Source: Solwaraspora sp. WMMD792
GTDB lineage: Bacteria > Actinomycetota > Actinomycetes > Mycobacteriales > Micromonosporaceae
Length of the DNA: 64,000 nucleotides
Direction: 5' to 3'
NCBI RefSeq assembly: GCF_029626105.1
Contig: NZ_JARUBH010000009.1
Span: 744,001-808,000, forward strand
Shown here: in pieces, positions 54,571 through 64,000 of the stretch
How positions within the stretch are numbered: position 1 is the stretch's first letter
How the letters are laid out: each line of letters opens with the position of its first letter
The notes under the pieces: generated by a model
The model's input: only the letters and a program-made list of their open reading frames with translations
Database searches by the model: none
What the model was told of the DNA's origin: nothing
Position numbers and translations under genes: made by a program

Positions 54571-55419
54571 ATGGCCGTGGTGACCATGCGTCAGCTGCTG
54601 GAGAGCGGTGTGCACTTCGGGCACCAGACCCGGCGCTGGAACCCGAAGATGAAGCGGTTCATCTTCACTGAGCGTAACGGCATTTACATCATCGACCTGC
54701 GCCAGACCCTCGACTACATCGAGAAGGCGTACACCTTTGTCCGTGACACGGTGGCCGACGGGGGCAACATCCTGTTCGTCGGGACCAAGAAGCAGGCGCA
54801 GGAGGCCATCGCCGAGCAGGCGACCCGGGTCGGTCAGCCGTACGTCAACCACCGCTGGCTCGGCGGCATGCTGACCAACTTCCAGACGGTGTACAAGCGA
54901 CTGCAGCGGATGAAGGAGCTGGAGGCGCTGGACCTGACCGGCACCGCGCAGGGCTACACCAAGAAGGAGACCCTGCAGCTGTCCCGGGAGAAGGACAAGC
55001 TCAGCCGTACGCTTGGCGGCCTGCGGGACATGCAGAAGGTGCCGGCGGCGATCTGGGTCGTCGACACCAAGAAGGAGCACATCGCCGTCGACGAGGCCCG
55101 CAAGCTGGGCATTCCGGTGATTGCGGTGCTCGACACCAACTGCGACCCGGACGAGGTCGATTTCCCGATCCCGGGCAACGACGACGCGATCCGCTCCGCT
55201 GAGCTGCTCACCCGGGTCGTCGCGGCCGCCGTGGCGGATGGTCTGATCGCCCGTTCCGGCAAGTCGCGCGGTGCCGAGGAGAAGCCGGAGCCGGGCGCCG
55301 TCGCCACCGACGAGCCGCTGCCCGAGTGGGAGCGCGAGCTGCTCGAGGGGCCGGCCAACAAGGAGAACGAGCCCTCGGCCGGCAAGGAAAACGAGCCCGC
55401 TGCCGCCGCTGCGGAATGA
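54571..55419 (+). CDS. rpsB: 30S ribosomal protein S2
   Basis: 282 residues: [55 protein letters not shown] and [17 protein letters not shown] are hallmarks. A Glu/Pro/Ala-rich tail of about 45 residues is typical of actinomycetes. AGGGAGAAG precedes the ATG. tsf follows after 39 bp. Confidence 0.96.
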   Translation: MAVVTMRQLLESGVHFGHQTRRWNPKMKRFIFTERNGIYIIDLRQTLDYIEKAYTFVRDTVADGGNILFVGTKKQAQEAIAEQATRVGQPYVNHRWLGGMLTNFQTVYKRLQRMKELEALDLTGTAQGYTKKETLQLSREKDKLSRTLGGLRDMQKVPAAIWVVDTKKEHIAVDEARKLGIPVIAVLDTNCDPDEVDFPIPGNDDAIRSAELLTRVVAAAVADGLIARSGKSRGAEEKPEPGAVATDEPLPEWERELLEGPANKENEPSAGKENEPAAAAAE

Positions 55420-55458
55420 CGACCACCCAAGCCGTCTGACGAGACTGAAGAGAGAGTC

Positions 55459-56289
55459 ATGTCCAACTTCACCGCCGCGGACGTCAAGAAGCTCCGCGAC
55501 CTCACCGGCGCCGGCATGATGGACTGCAAGAAGGCGCTGCAGGAGGCCGAAGGCGACTTCGACAAGGCCGTCGAGATCCTGCGGATCAAGGGTGCCAAGG
55601 ACGTCGGCAAGCGGGCCGGCCGCACCGCCGCGAACGGCCTGGTGGCCCACGCCGGGTCGGCGCTGCTGGAGCTCAACTGCGAGACCGACTTCGTCGCGAA
55701 GAACACCGACTTCATCGATTTCGCGCAGTTGCTGGTCGAGCACGGCGAGCAGATCAAGGCCACCGACGCGGAGGCGCTGCTCGGCTCCACCCTGCCGGAC
55801 GGCCGGCCGGTCGCCGACGCGGTCCAGGAGCAGTCCGCCAAGATCGGCGAGAAGCTGGTGCTCAACCGGTTCGCCCGGCTCGACGGCACCGTCACGGTCT
55901 ATCTGCACCGCAAGGCGCAGGACCTGCCGCCGCAGGTAGGCGTCCTGGTGGCGTACTCCGGCAAGGAGGACGAGGCGGCCGACGCCGACGCCCGCGGTGT
56001 GGCGATGCAGATCGCCGCGATGCGGCCGCGCTTCCTCACCCGTGAGGAGGTGCCGGCGGAGACGGTCGAGTCGGAGCGCCGGATCGCCGAGCAGACGGCC
56101 CGCGAGGAGGGCAAGCCGGAGGCGGCCATGCCCAAGATCATCGAGGGCCGGGTGAACGCCTTCTTCAAGGACTTCGTCCTGCTGGAGCAGGCCTCGGTGG
56201 CGGACAACAAGAAGACGGTCAAGAAGGTGCTGGCCGAGGCCGGCATCGACGTGACCGGGTTCGTCCGGTTCGAGGTCGGCCAGGCCTGA
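55459..56289 (+). CDS. tsf: elongation factor Ts
   Basis: Nucleotide exchange factor for EF-Tu. The 276 residues begin with the UBA-like domain ([20 protein letters not shown]), followed by the core with [12 protein letters not shown] near residue 72 and C-terminal [16 protein letters not shown] precedes the ATG. Same operon as rpsB. Confidence 0.96.
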   Translation: MSNFTAADVKKLRDLTGAGMMDCKKALQEAEGDFDKAVEILRIKGAKDVGKRAGRTAANGLVAHAGSALLELNCETDFVAKNTDFIDFAQLLVEHGEQIKATDAEALLGSTLPDGRPVADAVQEQSAKIGEKLVLNRFARLDGTVTVYLHRKAQDLPPQVGVLVAYSGKEDEAADADARGVAMQIAAMRPRFLTREEVPAETVESERRIAEQTAREEGKPEAAMPKIIEGRVNAFFKDFVLLEQASVADNKKTVKKVLAEAGIDVTGFVRFEVGQA

Positions 56290-56377
56290 CCCGGTCCGGG
56301 CCGGGTGTCCGGCGCGTCGGCCGGTCGGCGGCCGACGCAGACAGGTCCCCGGTGAGGATCGAGACGATCGATCGACA

Positions 56378-56419
56378 GAGGAGGCCGTTGGTGTACGTGA
56401 CAGGCACCACGGCCTCCTC
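56378..56419 (+). terminator. terminator-like hairpin after rpsB-tsf
   Basis: An 11-bp perfect outer stem (GAGGAGGCCGT/ACGGCCTCCTC), a one-base bulge, four more pairs (GGTG/CACC) and an 11-base loop; no T-run. It separates tsf from pyrH. Confidence 0.7.
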
Positions 56420-56485
56420 GTTCCGTAGTGTGGGCACGAGGGTGAGTACGGCGGCGCTGAGGGCAGCTAGCGAAGGGCGGGTCGG

Positions 56486-57253
56486 ATGACGCAGGTAATG
56501 AGTGGACACACGCTGGCGGCGGACGACCCGACCGCGCCCCCACCCGGGCGGTCCCGGCGGGTGGTGCTGAAACTGTCCGGTGAGGTATTCGGCGGTGGAG
56601 CGATCGGCGTCGATCCGGATGTGGTGCAGGACATCGCCCGGCAGATCGCGACTGTCTCCCGGCTCGGGGTCCAGGTTTCGGTGGTGGTCGGCGGCGGTAA
56701 CTTCTTCCGCGGTGCCGAGCTGCAGAAGCGCGGCATGGACCGGGCCCGGGCCGACTACATGGGCATGCTGGGCACCGTGATGAACTGCCTGGCCCTGCAG
56801 GACTTCCTGGAGAAGGAAGGCGTCGAGACCCGGGTGCAGAGCGCCATCACGATGGCCCAGGTCGCGGAGCCGTACATCCCGCTGCGTGCGATCCGGCACC
56901 TGGAAAAGGGCCGCGTGGTGATCTTCGGCGCGGGTGCCGGTATGCCGTACTTCTCCACCGACACCGTCTCGGCGCAGCGTGCCCTGGAGATCCACGCCGA
57001 CGTGGTGCTGATGAGCAAGAACGGCGTGGACGGGGTGTACACCGCCGATCCACGGACCGACCCGACCGCCAGCAAGCTCGACACGGTGACCTTCGCCGAG
57101 GCGCTGCGGCGCGGGCTGCGGGTCGCCGACGCCGCCGCGTTCAGCCTCTGCATGGACAACGACCTGCCGATGTTGGTCTTCGGGGCGCAGGGCGACGACA
57201 CGATCGTGCGCGCGGTCGCCGGCGAGCGCATCGGTACCTTGATCACGACCTGA
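56486..57253 (+). CDS. pyrH: UMP kinase
   Basis: Phosphorylates UMP to UDP for pyrimidine supply. The 255 residues (amino-acid-kinase fold) show [57 protein letters not shown] and [17 protein letters not shown] at 56486 or 56498. Followed by frr with an 82-bp gap. Confidence 0.96.
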   Translation: MTQVMSGHTLAADDPTAPPPGRSRRVVLKLSGEVFGGGAIGVDPDVVQDIARQIATVSRLGVQVSVVVGGGNFFRGAELQKRGMDRARADYMGMLGTVMNCLALQDFLEKEGVETRVQSAITMAQVAEPYIPLRAIRHLEKGRVVIFGAGAGMPYFSTDTVSAQRALEIHADVVLMSKNGVDGVYTADPRTDPTASKLDTVTFAEALRRGLRVADAAAFSLCMDNDLPMLVFGAQGDDTIVRAVAGERIGTLITT

Positions 57254-57335
57254 CCGGTCCGGGCCGCGCACGGCGGATCCGTATCGGCAGGTGCCAGCAG
57301 GGACACCGGACCATCAGAAGGAGGCGACGGAACAG

Positions 57336-57893
57336 GTGATCGAGGAGACTCTGCTCGAAGCAGAGGAGAAGATGGAGCGCGCCGTCGAGCACGCCAAGGA
57401 GGAGCTGGGCGCGATCAGGACCGGTCGGGCCACTCCGGCGATGTTCTCCCGCATCGTGCTCGACTACTACGGGACCCCGACGCCGATCACCCAGATGGCA
57501 TCCGTCGGGGTGCCCGAGCCGCGGATGGCCATCGTCAAGCCGTACGACATGTCGCAGCTCGCCGCGATGGAGAAGGCGATCCGCGACTCGGACCTCGGAG
57601 TCAACCCCAACAACGAGGGGACCCAGCTCCGGATCCTGCTGCCGCAGATGACCGAGGACCGCCGGCGAGAGATGATCAAGGTGGCGCGCGGCAAGGGCGA
57701 GGACGCCAAGGTCGCCATCCGCAACGTCCGTCGCAAGGCCAAGGAAGAACTCGACCGCATCGTCAAGGACGGCGAGGCCGGCGAGGACGAGGGACGCCGG
57801 GCCGAGAAGGAACTGGACGATCTCACTCACCGGTACGTGTCCAGCGTTGACGATCTGGTCAAACACAAGGAAACCGAGCTGCTCGAGGTCTGA
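57336..57893 (+). CDS. frr: ribosome recycling factor
   Basis: Splits post-termination ribosomes with EF-G. With the GTG at 57336 the protein has 185 residues, the family norm: [54 protein letters not shown] and LTEDRR-like [16 protein letters not shown] lies 11 bases upstream. The stop overlaps the cdsA ATG by one base. Confidence 0.95.
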   Translation: MIEETLLEAEEKMERAVEHAKEELGAIRTGRATPAMFSRIVLDYYGTPTPITQMASVGVPEPRMAIVKPYDMSQLAAMEKAIRDSDLGVNPNNEGTQLRILLPQMTEDRRREMIKVARGKGEDAKVAIRNVRRKAKEELDRIVKDGEAGEDEGRRAEKELDDLTHRYVSSVDDLVKHKETELLEV

Positions 57894-59296
57894 TGTCCTA
57901 CCCCGAGACCGCTGGCGGCGATCAACCGGACGCTCGAACGAGGGCGCGGCACCCCGGCGCCGCGCCCGAGCCGTCAGCTCCGGAGACCCGTAACGGCCAC
58001 CCGCTGGCCGAGCGGTCCCAGCCGTACGGCGGCCCGAACGGAGTGCCCGGCGCCGGTTACGGCACCGCCGGTTACGGTGGCGCCGCGTACGGGGGTACGG
58101 CCCATGGCGGTCCCGTTCCCACCGGGCCGTACACCGGTACCGGGGAATTCCCGTACGCCGGTTCCCGCCTCGGCAACGGCGGTCTGCCCCCGGCCGGCGC
58201 GCCGACCGGCAACGGTCACGGCAGCGGTCACTGGTCGACCGGGTACCGGGACGGCGAGCAGGCAGAGCCGTCGACGGACCCGGACCCGCAGGCCGGGCCC
58301 GACAGCTCGGCAGCGCGTCGGCGGGCCGGCGCGCGACGCCGTCGATCCGGCCGGTCCGGTCCGGCCCGGCCGGCGACCGAGCGCTCCGACCCGGATCAGC
58401 CGCTGCCGGAGCCGATCGGCTCTCGTCGGGCCGGTCAGGATCCGCCCGGCGAGGCCGGGAACGCGTCGCCGGCCGCCGACCGTCGGCCGTCGGCCGGTCG
58501 AAATCTGCCGGCCGCCATCGGCGTCGGCCTCGGGCTGGTCGTCGTGGTGCTCGGTTCGTTGTTCCTGTGGCGGCCAGCCTTCCTGGTCGTCCTACTGGCC
58601 GCCGTCAGCCTGGGCACCTGGGAGATGATCCGAGCGGTGCGCACCAGCGGCGCCCGCCCGCCGACGACCCCGTTGCTCGCCGGCGGCGCACTGATGTCCG
58701 TGCTGGCCTGGCGGATCGGCCCGGATGCTCTGGCGCTCGGGCTGCTGGTGACGGTCCTGGCGATGCTGATCTGGCGGCTGGGCGACGGACCGTCCGGGTA
58801 TCAGCGGGACGCGGCCACGGCCACGCTGATCGCGGTCTACGTTCCGTTTCTGGGTGGTTTCGCCGCGTTGCTGGCCAGTCGGCCGGACGGCGACCTGCAG
58901 ATTCTGGTCACCCTGGCTGCGGTGATCCTCTCCGATACCGGTGGCTATGCCGCTGGCGTCTTCTACGGCAGGCACCGGATGGCACCGACGATCAGCCCGA
59001 AGAAGTCCTGGGAAGGCTTCGCCGGATCGGTGGCCGCCGCCGGGATCGGCAGCGCGGTGCTGCTCTTTCTGCTGCTCGACGTCATGCCGCTGTGGGGGGC
59101 GCTGTTCGGCGTGGCGGTGTCGGTCGCGGCTGTGCTGGGGGACCTCGGCGAGTCCATGCTCAAGCGGGATCTCGGGGTCAAGGACATGAGCAACCTGCTA
59201 CCCGGACACGGCGGGCTGATGGACCGGCTCGACTCGATCCTGTTCGCGTTGCCGGTCTCCTACCTCGTGCTGTCGCTGATCGCGTTGGCCGGCTGA
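57893..59296 (+). CDS. cdsA: phosphatidate cytidylyltransferase
   Basis: Makes CDP-diacylglycerol, the precursor of phospholipids, in the membrane. The first ~200 residues are a Gly/Tyr/Pro- then Arg-rich extension. After this come about eight membrane segments and the signature KSWEGFAGSVAA ... DLGESMLKRDLGVKD ... LLPGHGGLMDRLDS. The 467-residue length is almost twice the E. coli enzyme because of the extension. Confidence 0.93.
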   Translation: MSYPETAGGDQPDARTRARHPGAAPEPSAPETRNGHPLAERSQPYGGPNGVPGAGYGTAGYGGAAYGGTAHGGPVPTGPYTGTGEFPYAGSRLGNGGLPPAGAPTGNGHGSGHWSTGYRDGEQAEPSTDPDPQAGPDSSAARRRAGARRRRSGRSGPARPATERSDPDQPLPEPIGSRRAGQDPPGEAGNASPAADRRPSAGRNLPAAIGVGLGLVVVVLGSLFLWRPAFLVVLLAAVSLGTWEMIRAVRTSGARPPTTPLLAGGALMSVLAWRIGPDALALGLLVTVLAMLIWRLGDGPSGYQRDAATATLIAVYVPFLGGFAALLASRPDGDLQILVTLAAVILSDTGGYAAGVFYGRHRMAPTISPKKSWEGFAGSVAAAGIGSAVLLFLLLDVMPLWGALFGVAVSVAAVLGDLGESMLKRDLGVKDMSNLLPGHGGLMDRLDSILFALPVSYLVLSLIALAG

Positions 59297-59380
59297 ACGG
59301 TCGTTCAGAAGGGGGTGGCCGGTCGATCCGCCCACCGTGGCGAGCCGGCCACGGCGGGATCGTGGGAGACTGGTCCTGCC

Positions 59381-60508
59381 ATGAGAAGCCTGCCGCTGAC
59401 CCCGAGTCGTCCGGTGACCGCCGCGTCCGACGGTCGCCCCGCCCTGCCGCCCCAGCACCTGGCCGATCTCGATCTCGGCCAGCGGCAGACGTTGCTGGCC
59501 GGGCTCGGCCAGCCCGCGTACCGGGCGAAGCAGGTCTCGACGCACTACTTCGGCCGGCTGACCCGGGACCCGCAGGCGATGACGGATCTGCCGGCCGCCG
59601 TCCGGGCCGGGGTCGCCGAGCGGCTGTTGCCGACCCTGCTCACTCCGGTGCGCGAGGACGCGTGTGACAGCGGTGCCACCCGCAAGGCGCTCTGGCGGTT
59701 GCACGACGGGGCCCTGGTGGAGAGCGTGTTGATGGGTTACCCGGACCGGGTGACCGTCTGCGTGTCCAGCCAGGCCGGGTGCGGGATGGCCTGTCCGTTC
59801 TGTGCCACCGGTCAGGCCGGGCTGACCCGAAACCTGTCCACCGCGGAGATCGTCGACCAGGTCGTCCACCTCGCGGGAGTGGCCGCGGCGGGTGGCGTCA
59901 CCGGGTCACCGCCCCGGCTGTCGCACGTCGTCTTCATGGGGATGGGCGAACCGTTGGCCAACTACGGCCGGGTGATCGCTGCCGTCCGCCGGCTCTGCGC
60001 GCCACCACCGGAAGGGCTGGGCCTGTCGCAGCGGCATGTGACCGTCTCGACCGTCGGACTGGTGCCGGCGATGCGCCGTCTCGCCGGGGAAGACCTATCG
60101 GTGACTCTTGCGCTGTCGTTGCATGCGCCCGATGATGATCTGCGCGACGAACTCGTGCCAGTCAACCAACGGTGGAAGGTCGCCGAAGTCCTGGACGCCG
60201 CGTGGGAATACGCGGACCGTACGGGCCGGCGGGTGTCCATCGAGTACGCGATGATCCGGGATGTGAACGACCAGCCATGGCGAGCCGATCTGCTGGGTCG
60301 ATTGCTGGCTGGTCGCATGGCCCATGTGAATCTCATTCCGCTCAATCCGACTCCGGGCAGTCGTTGGGACGCCAGTCCCAAGCCGGTCGAGCGGGAATTC
60401 GTTCGTCGGCTGCGTACAGCCGGTGTCGCGGTGACCGTCCGCGACACCCGGGGCCGGGAGATCGACGGAGCATGCGGGCAGCTCGCGGCCGCTGAGACGG
60501 CGTCATGA
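59381..60508 (+). CDS. rlmN: dual-specificity RNA methyltransferase RlmN
   Basis: A radical-SAM enzyme that makes m2A2503 in 23S rRNA and m2A37 in tRNA. The 375 residues hold CxxxCxxC in [16 protein letters not shown] (near residue 133), [40 protein letters not shown] and the C-terminal catalytic Cys in DIDGACGQL-like [11 protein letters not shown]. The ATG at 59381 is chosen by homology to the family start. Confidence 0.95.
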   Translation: MRSLPLTPSRPVTAASDGRPALPPQHLADLDLGQRQTLLAGLGQPAYRAKQVSTHYFGRLTRDPQAMTDLPAAVRAGVAERLLPTLLTPVREDACDSGATRKALWRLHDGALVESVLMGYPDRVTVCVSSQAGCGMACPFCATGQAGLTRNLSTAEIVDQVVHLAGVAAAGGVTGSPPRLSHVVFMGMGEPLANYGRVIAAVRRLCAPPPEGLGLSQRHVTVSTVGLVPAMRRLAGEDLSVTLALSLHAPDDDLRDELVPVNQRWKVAEVLDAAWEYADRTGRRVSIEYAMIRDVNDQPWRADLLGRLLAGRMAHVNLIPLNPTPGSRWDASPKPVEREFVRRLRTAGVAVTVRDTRGREIDGACGQLAAAETAS

Positions 60509-60545
60509 GCTACCGGTGTGATCAGCGAGTGAATCAGGAGACGTA

Positions 60546-61691
60546 GTGGCGAGTCAGGGACAGCGCTTCCGGCGCCGGGCGCTTCGTCGGGGCTACAAGG
60601 TCGACGAAGTGGATGCCTTCCTCGACCGTGTCGAGGCCACACTCGCCGGCGAGCCGGTGGGGTCACCGGTTTCCGCACAGGAAGTGCACGATGTCGTATT
60701 CAGAGTCCGGTTCAACGGCTACGACGAATGGCAGGTCGACCTGCACCTGGACCGGGTGGAACGACAGCTCGTCGAGCTGGAGGAGCGTGGCCCAGCCGGT
60801 CGTGGCGCGGACACCCGTGCCGGCCGGCCCGACCGGCTGACCCCGGCCGGGCGGGACGATCGTCCGATGCGTGACGACCGTCCGGTGCCGTCGGCCGCCG
60901 CCGCGCTGCCGCCGCGGCCGATGCCCGGTCAGCCTGGGCCGATGCCCGGTCAGCCCGGGCCGGCCCCCGATCCGTACGGCCACTATGCCGACCAGCCGAC
61001 CGGAAGTTACGGCCGCTACGAGGACCCCCGGGGCAGCTACCCGCCGGGCGCTCCGGCAGGCGGCCCGCCGGTCCCGGCTCCGGGCGGGCCTCACCGCGGC
61101 TTCGGCCCTGGCCCGGACGGTCGGTTCGACGGCTTCGAGCAGGGCCGGCACGGCAAGGCCGACATGACGGCCGAGATCTACTTCCCGGATCGGCGATCTG
61201 GCCCGTCCGGTCCGCCGGCGGGCGGACACCCCGGCCATCCCGGCATGGGTGGTTCCCCCGGCGGCCACCCTGGGATGGCTGGCGGCCACCCCGGCATGGG
61301 CGGCCCTCCCGGCGGTGGCCACCAGGGCATGACGGGCGGCCACCCGGCGATGCCGGGTCAGCCCGGCGTCGCCGGCTACCCGGGTGGGCTGGGCAGCCCC
61401 GGCCACCTGCCGGGCGGACCGGCGGGACCGTCCGGCGGTGGCAGTCTGCAGCGGGTGGACCAGATCCGGCGGACCTTCCAGGTCCGCCGGTTCGGCAGCG
61501 GTTACGACCCGGCACAGGTGGACCGGCTGTTCGAGGAACTCCTTACCGCGATGGCCGGCCGGGGACCGATGCCGGTGGACACGGCGGAACTCGACACGGT
61601 GCAGTTCGGGCTGGTCACCGGCGGCTACTTCGAGGCCGAGGTCGACGCCGCGCTGAAGGAGGTACAGGACATCCTGCAGCGCGGCCGGTGA
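60546..61691 (+). CDS. DivIVA-domain protein with two DivIVA-like modules
   Basis: 381 residues. The N-terminal module FRRRALRRGYKVDEVDAFLDRV is the DivIVA motif, ending with the coiled coil LDRVERQLVELEERG. About 200 residues of Gly/Pro/Met/His-rich linker follow, with GHPGMGG and MPGQPGP repeats. The C-terminal module FQVRRFGSGYDPAQVDRLFE ... GGYFEAEVDAALKEVQ resembles a second DivIVA motif. AGGAGAC precedes the GTG. It may organise at the membrane or septum; the role is inferred. Confidence 0.82.
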   Translation: MASQGQRFRRRALRRGYKVDEVDAFLDRVEATLAGEPVGSPVSAQEVHDVVFRVRFNGYDEWQVDLHLDRVERQLVELEERGPAGRGADTRAGRPDRLTPAGRDDRPMRDDRPVPSAAAALPPRPMPGQPGPMPGQPGPAPDPYGHYADQPTGSYGRYEDPRGSYPPGAPAGGPPVPAPGGPHRGFGPGPDGRFDGFEQGRHGKADMTAEIYFPDRRSGPSGPPAGGHPGHPGMGGSPGGHPGMAGGHPGMGGPPGGGHQGMTGGHPAMPGQPGVAGYPGGLGSPGHLPGGPAGPSGGGSLQRVDQIRRTFQVRRFGSGYDPAQVDRLFEELLTAMAGRGPMPVDTAELDTVQFGLVTGGYFEAEVDAALKEVQDILQRGR

Positions 61692-61747
61692 CCGCCGGCT
61701 GCGGCCGCCCCGGCCGGATCAGCGCCAGCGGTGCGGCCCGGGCCCGG

Positions 61748-61969
61748 TCAGGAACGCAAGCCGTTGCGTCGTAGTACGGCGTCGCCGACGACGATGGCCA
61801 GCAGTCCAACGGCCAGGCCGATCAGCCAGATGTCCTCGACGCGGCCCTCATGGTTGCCGATCAGCATGGCGAGCAACACCAACGCCGAAACGACAGCACC
61901 GATCCGCCCCAACTTGCGATGGCCCGGCTTGTGCTGGTCGGGTGAGGTCACCGGCTCGGTTCCGGCCAC
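61748..61969 (-). CDS. DUF2631 family small membrane protein
   Basis: 73 residues: SPDQHKPGHRKLGRIG, then two membrane segments (AVVSALVLLAMLIG; IWLIGLAVGLLAIVVGDAVL) separated by NHEGRVED, the DUF2631 hallmark (LRGNHVGHVED in Mycobacterium). Function unknown. It neighbours rlmN/cdsA/frr in mycobacteria too. GTG start; GAGGACCAGCC upstream. Confidence 0.85.
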   Translation of the reverse strand: MAGTEPVTSPDQHKPGHRKLGRIGAVVSALVLLAMLIGNHEGRVEDIWLIGLAVGLLAIVVGDAVLRRNGLRS

Positions 61970-62200
61970 GGCTGGTCCTCCTTCTCGAACCGGCCCGTTC
62001 CGATGAACGGAGCCCGGTCACTCGCATGGATCCCGCCCAGTCTGGCATGGTGCCGGCGGGCGCGGCATCGCGACCCCGCCGTGGGATCCGGGCAGGCAGC
62101 GCCGGGAGCCAGCGGATCCGGACGTCGCCAGCCGGGGCGACTGCTGCCTCCGGTAGCGTTTCCGGCGTACACATCGCTTGTGACCGAGGGGGTCTGTACG

Positions 62201-63793
62201 GTGCGACTGACGGGAACCGGGCACGCCAGTATGCGGATCGACACGGCTGCGGGCAGCATCCTGTGCGACCCTTGGGTCAACCCGGCCTACTTCGCCTCAT
62301 GGTTTCCCTTTCCGGACAACTCCCAGCTGGACTGGGAATCCCTCGGACAGGTCGACTATCTGTACGTCTCCCACCTGCACCGGGACCACTTCGACGCGGC
62401 CCACCTCAAGCGCTTCGTGTCGAAAAAGGCGACCGTGCTGCTGCCCGAGTACCCCACCTCGGAGCTGGAGAACGAGCTGCGTGAGCTCGGCTTCACCAGC
62501 TTCCTGCGGACGAAGACCAACGAGGTGGTCGAGCTGGACGGCGGCCTCAACGTCATGATCCAGGCGTTGACCAGCCCGACCGACGGCCCGATCGGTGACT
62601 CGTCGTTGTGGGTCGAACACGACGGCATCCGCCTGCTCAACCAGAACGACGCCCGTCCCACCGATCTGTCGGTCTTCGCCGCGCTCGGCCACGTGCACGC
62701 CCACCTGCTGCAGTTCTCCGGCGCCATCTGGTACCCGATGGTCTACGAGCTGCCCACCAACGCCAAGACCGCGTTCGGCAAGCAGAAACGGGAGCGCCAG
62801 TTCGATCGCACCTGGCGGTACATCGACGATCTGAAGGCGTCGTACGTCTTCCCGATCGCCGGGCCGCCCTGCTTCCTCGACGACGCGCTGTGGCAGTTCA
62901 ACGACATCCACGGCGACGAGGGCAACATCTTCCCCGACCAGCAGGTCTTCCTGTCCGAGTACGCCAAGGTCGGCGGCACCAACGGAGTGGTGCTGCTGCC
63001 CGGTTCGGTCGCCGAGGTCACCGCCGACGACTGCCGCACCACGCACCCGCAGCCGGTCGACGAGTTCTTCGCCAACAAGCAGGCCCACCTGGTCGAGATG
63101 CGGGAGCGCAAGCGCCCGGTCATCGAGGCCGAGAAGGCCTCCTGGCGGCACCCGGAGATCGACGTACTGGGCGAGATGAAACGTCGTATCGAGCCGTTGC
63201 TGGAGGAGTCGGTCTACCTGGCCAAAGGGGTCGGCGGCCCGGTCCGGTTCGACCTGGTCGACTACGACGGCGAGTCGGTCGAGTCGATCGTGGTGGACTT
63301 CCCCGGCAAGCAGGTGCGGCCGTACGCCGACGAGAAGGTCCGCTACCGGTTCCGCACCGACCGGGCCCTGGTGGAGCACCTGCTGCACACCGGCGAGGTC
63401 GACTGGGTCAACTCGCTCTTCCTGTCCTGCCGGTTCTCCGCCGCGCGGATCGGCCAGTACAACGAGTTCGTCTACGCCTTCTTCAAGTGCCTGTCCACGG
63501 AGCGGCTGCAGTACGCCGAGGGCTGGTACGCCGAGCAACGCCCGGACGCCGAGGACGTCAAGATCGGTGACTGGATCGTGCAGCGCCGCTGCCCGCACCT
63601 GAAGGCCGACCTGACCCGGTTCGGCATCATCGACGGCGACCAGCTCACCTGCCAGCTGCACGGCTGGCGGTTCGACCTGACCAGCGGGCGGTGTCTGACC
63701 AGCGTCGGGCACGAGATCCGGGCCCGCCGGGCCGGCACCCCGGCACCGGCGGAGTCCCAGACCCCGGCCGGCGAGCCGGCGGCGCAGGCCTAG
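62201..63793 (+). CDS. metallo-beta-lactamase-fold protein with C-terminal Rieske [2Fe-2S] domain
   Basis: 530 residues. The N-terminal MBL (UlaG-like) fold starts RLTGTGHASMRIDTAAGSIL and has HLHRDH at residues 58-63. A middle region of about 200 residues (VRYRFRTDRALVEHLLHTGE) resembles a lipid-transfer or SCP-like fold only vaguely. The C-terminal Rieske module has CPH (Cys464, His466) and CQLH (Cys484, His487). The same two domains occur in CMP-Neu5Ac hydroxylase but in the opposite order, so an oxygenase or hydrolase role is possible. The GTG at 62201 follows GAGGGGG by eight bases. Confidence 0.85.
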   Translation: MRLTGTGHASMRIDTAAGSILCDPWVNPAYFASWFPFPDNSQLDWESLGQVDYLYVSHLHRDHFDAAHLKRFVSKKATVLLPEYPTSELENELRELGFTSFLRTKTNEVVELDGGLNVMIQALTSPTDGPIGDSSLWVEHDGIRLLNQNDARPTDLSVFAALGHVHAHLLQFSGAIWYPMVYELPTNAKTAFGKQKRERQFDRTWRYIDDLKASYVFPIAGPPCFLDDALWQFNDIHGDEGNIFPDQQVFLSEYAKVGGTNGVVLLPGSVAEVTADDCRTTHPQPVDEFFANKQAHLVEMRERKRPVIEAEKASWRHPEIDVLGEMKRRIEPLLEESVYLAKGVGGPVRFDLVDYDGESVESIVVDFPGKQVRPYADEKVRYRFRTDRALVEHLLHTGEVDWVNSLFLSCRFSAARIGQYNEFVYAFFKCLSTERLQYAEGWYAEQRPDAEDVKIGDWIVQRRCPHLKADLTRFGIIDGDQLTCQLHGWRFDLTSGRCLTSVGHEIRARRAGTPAPAESQTPAGEPAAQA

Positions 63794-63830
63794 CGCCTGC
63801 CTGGCGCCGGGGGCCTGGGGACCGGCGCGC

Positions 63831-64000
63831 CTAACGTCCGCCGCGCCCCAGGTCGGTGAGGATCCGCCGGGCGGCGTTGTGCCCGGCGGCGCCGATCACA
63901 CTGCCCGCCGGGTGACAGCCGGCGCTGCCCGCGTACAGGCCGGGCAGCCCGGTGGCGTACGGCATCCGGTCGGTGAACGACACGGTGTTGTCCATGTGGT
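63831..64000 (-). CDS. phytoene desaturase-like FAD-dependent oxidoreductase, C-terminus only
   Basis: The frame runs off the right window edge. The visible 55 residues (LPGLYAGSAGCHPAGSVIGA, then GHNAARRIL) match the C-terminal FAD-binding end of the CrtI/NAD(P)-FAD oxidoreductase family. TAG stop at 63831-63833. It is convergent with the MBL-Rieske gene, with 37 bp between stops. Substrate unknown. Confidence 0.78.
   Translation of the reverse strand, partial: HMDNTVSFTDRMPYATGLPGLYAGSAGCHPAGSVIGAAGHNAARRILTDLGRGGR

Overview
The window is chromosomal DNA from a high-GC actinomycete. Gene content and order point to the Micromonosporaceae (Micromonospora/Salinispora-like), although this is inferred from synteny and codon use rather than any rRNA gene. 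Evidence includes GTG/TTG starts, a GlnR-type amtB-glnK-glnD locus, tandem type I signal peptidases, DUF177-rpmF-plsX-rnc-fpg-smc synteny, and small actinobacterial families (DUF2469, DUF2631, DUF3515, DUF402).

Layout. 1-4.4 kb is the only clearly accessory region: the 3' part of an RHS/YD-repeat polymorphic toxin with a HINT domain and an HNH nuclease tip, followed directly by a DUF4262 immunity candidate. Next comes about 0.7 kb of debris that includes a broken DUF397 gene. 5-13.2 kb holds ddl, DUF3515 and Lrp-like genes, thiL, a GNAT gene, rpmB, a DAK2/FakA-like gene and recG. 13.4-22.1 kb holds an LPXTG surface protein, rsmD-coaD, a coiled-coil DivIVA-like gene, DUF177-rpmF-plsX-rnc-mutM, and a membrane-anchored CAP-domain protein. 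22.5-30.8 kb holds a small coiled-coil gene, smc, a PhoD-type phosphatase, ftsY and a small-molecule kinase. 31-40.2 kb holds amtB-glnK-glnD behind probable GlnR boxes, then ffh, an amidohydrolase, proS and a DUF402 gene. 40.4-46.6 kb is the rpsP-khpA-rimM-trmD / rplS / lepB-lepB / NUDIX / rnhB / DUF2469 block. 46.7-53.3 kb holds an M23 peptidase, a class V aminotransferase, an IS200/IS605-type tnpB relic with an omegaRNA-like end, and the minus-strand operon yraN, comM, dprA, xerC. 53.5-61.7 kb is the translation and cell-envelope block rpsB-tsf, pyrH-frr-cdsA, rlmN and a double-DivIVA protein. 61.7-64 kb holds a DUF2631 membrane protein, a metallo-beta-lactamase/Rieske fusion, and the C-terminus of a phytoene-desaturase-like oxidoreductase cut by the window end.

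Most of the window is housekeeping: ribosome parts and maturation (S2, S16, L19, L28, L32, EF-Ts, RRF, RsmD, RimM, TrmD, RlmN), protein targeting (Ffh, FtsY, LepB), lipid and coenzyme synthesis (PlsX, CdsA, CoaD), chromosome maintenance (SMC, RecG, Fpg, RNase HII/III, DprA, XerC) and nitrogen sensing. The more unusual points are the in-frame toxin/immunity junction joined by a single TAG, the relic omegaRNA locus, the likely GlnR operators, many probable leaderless starts with two minute upstream ORFs, paired palindromes before ftsY, and the MBL-Rieske fusion. No intact insertion sequence, CRISPR array, tRNA or rRNA gene was seen.
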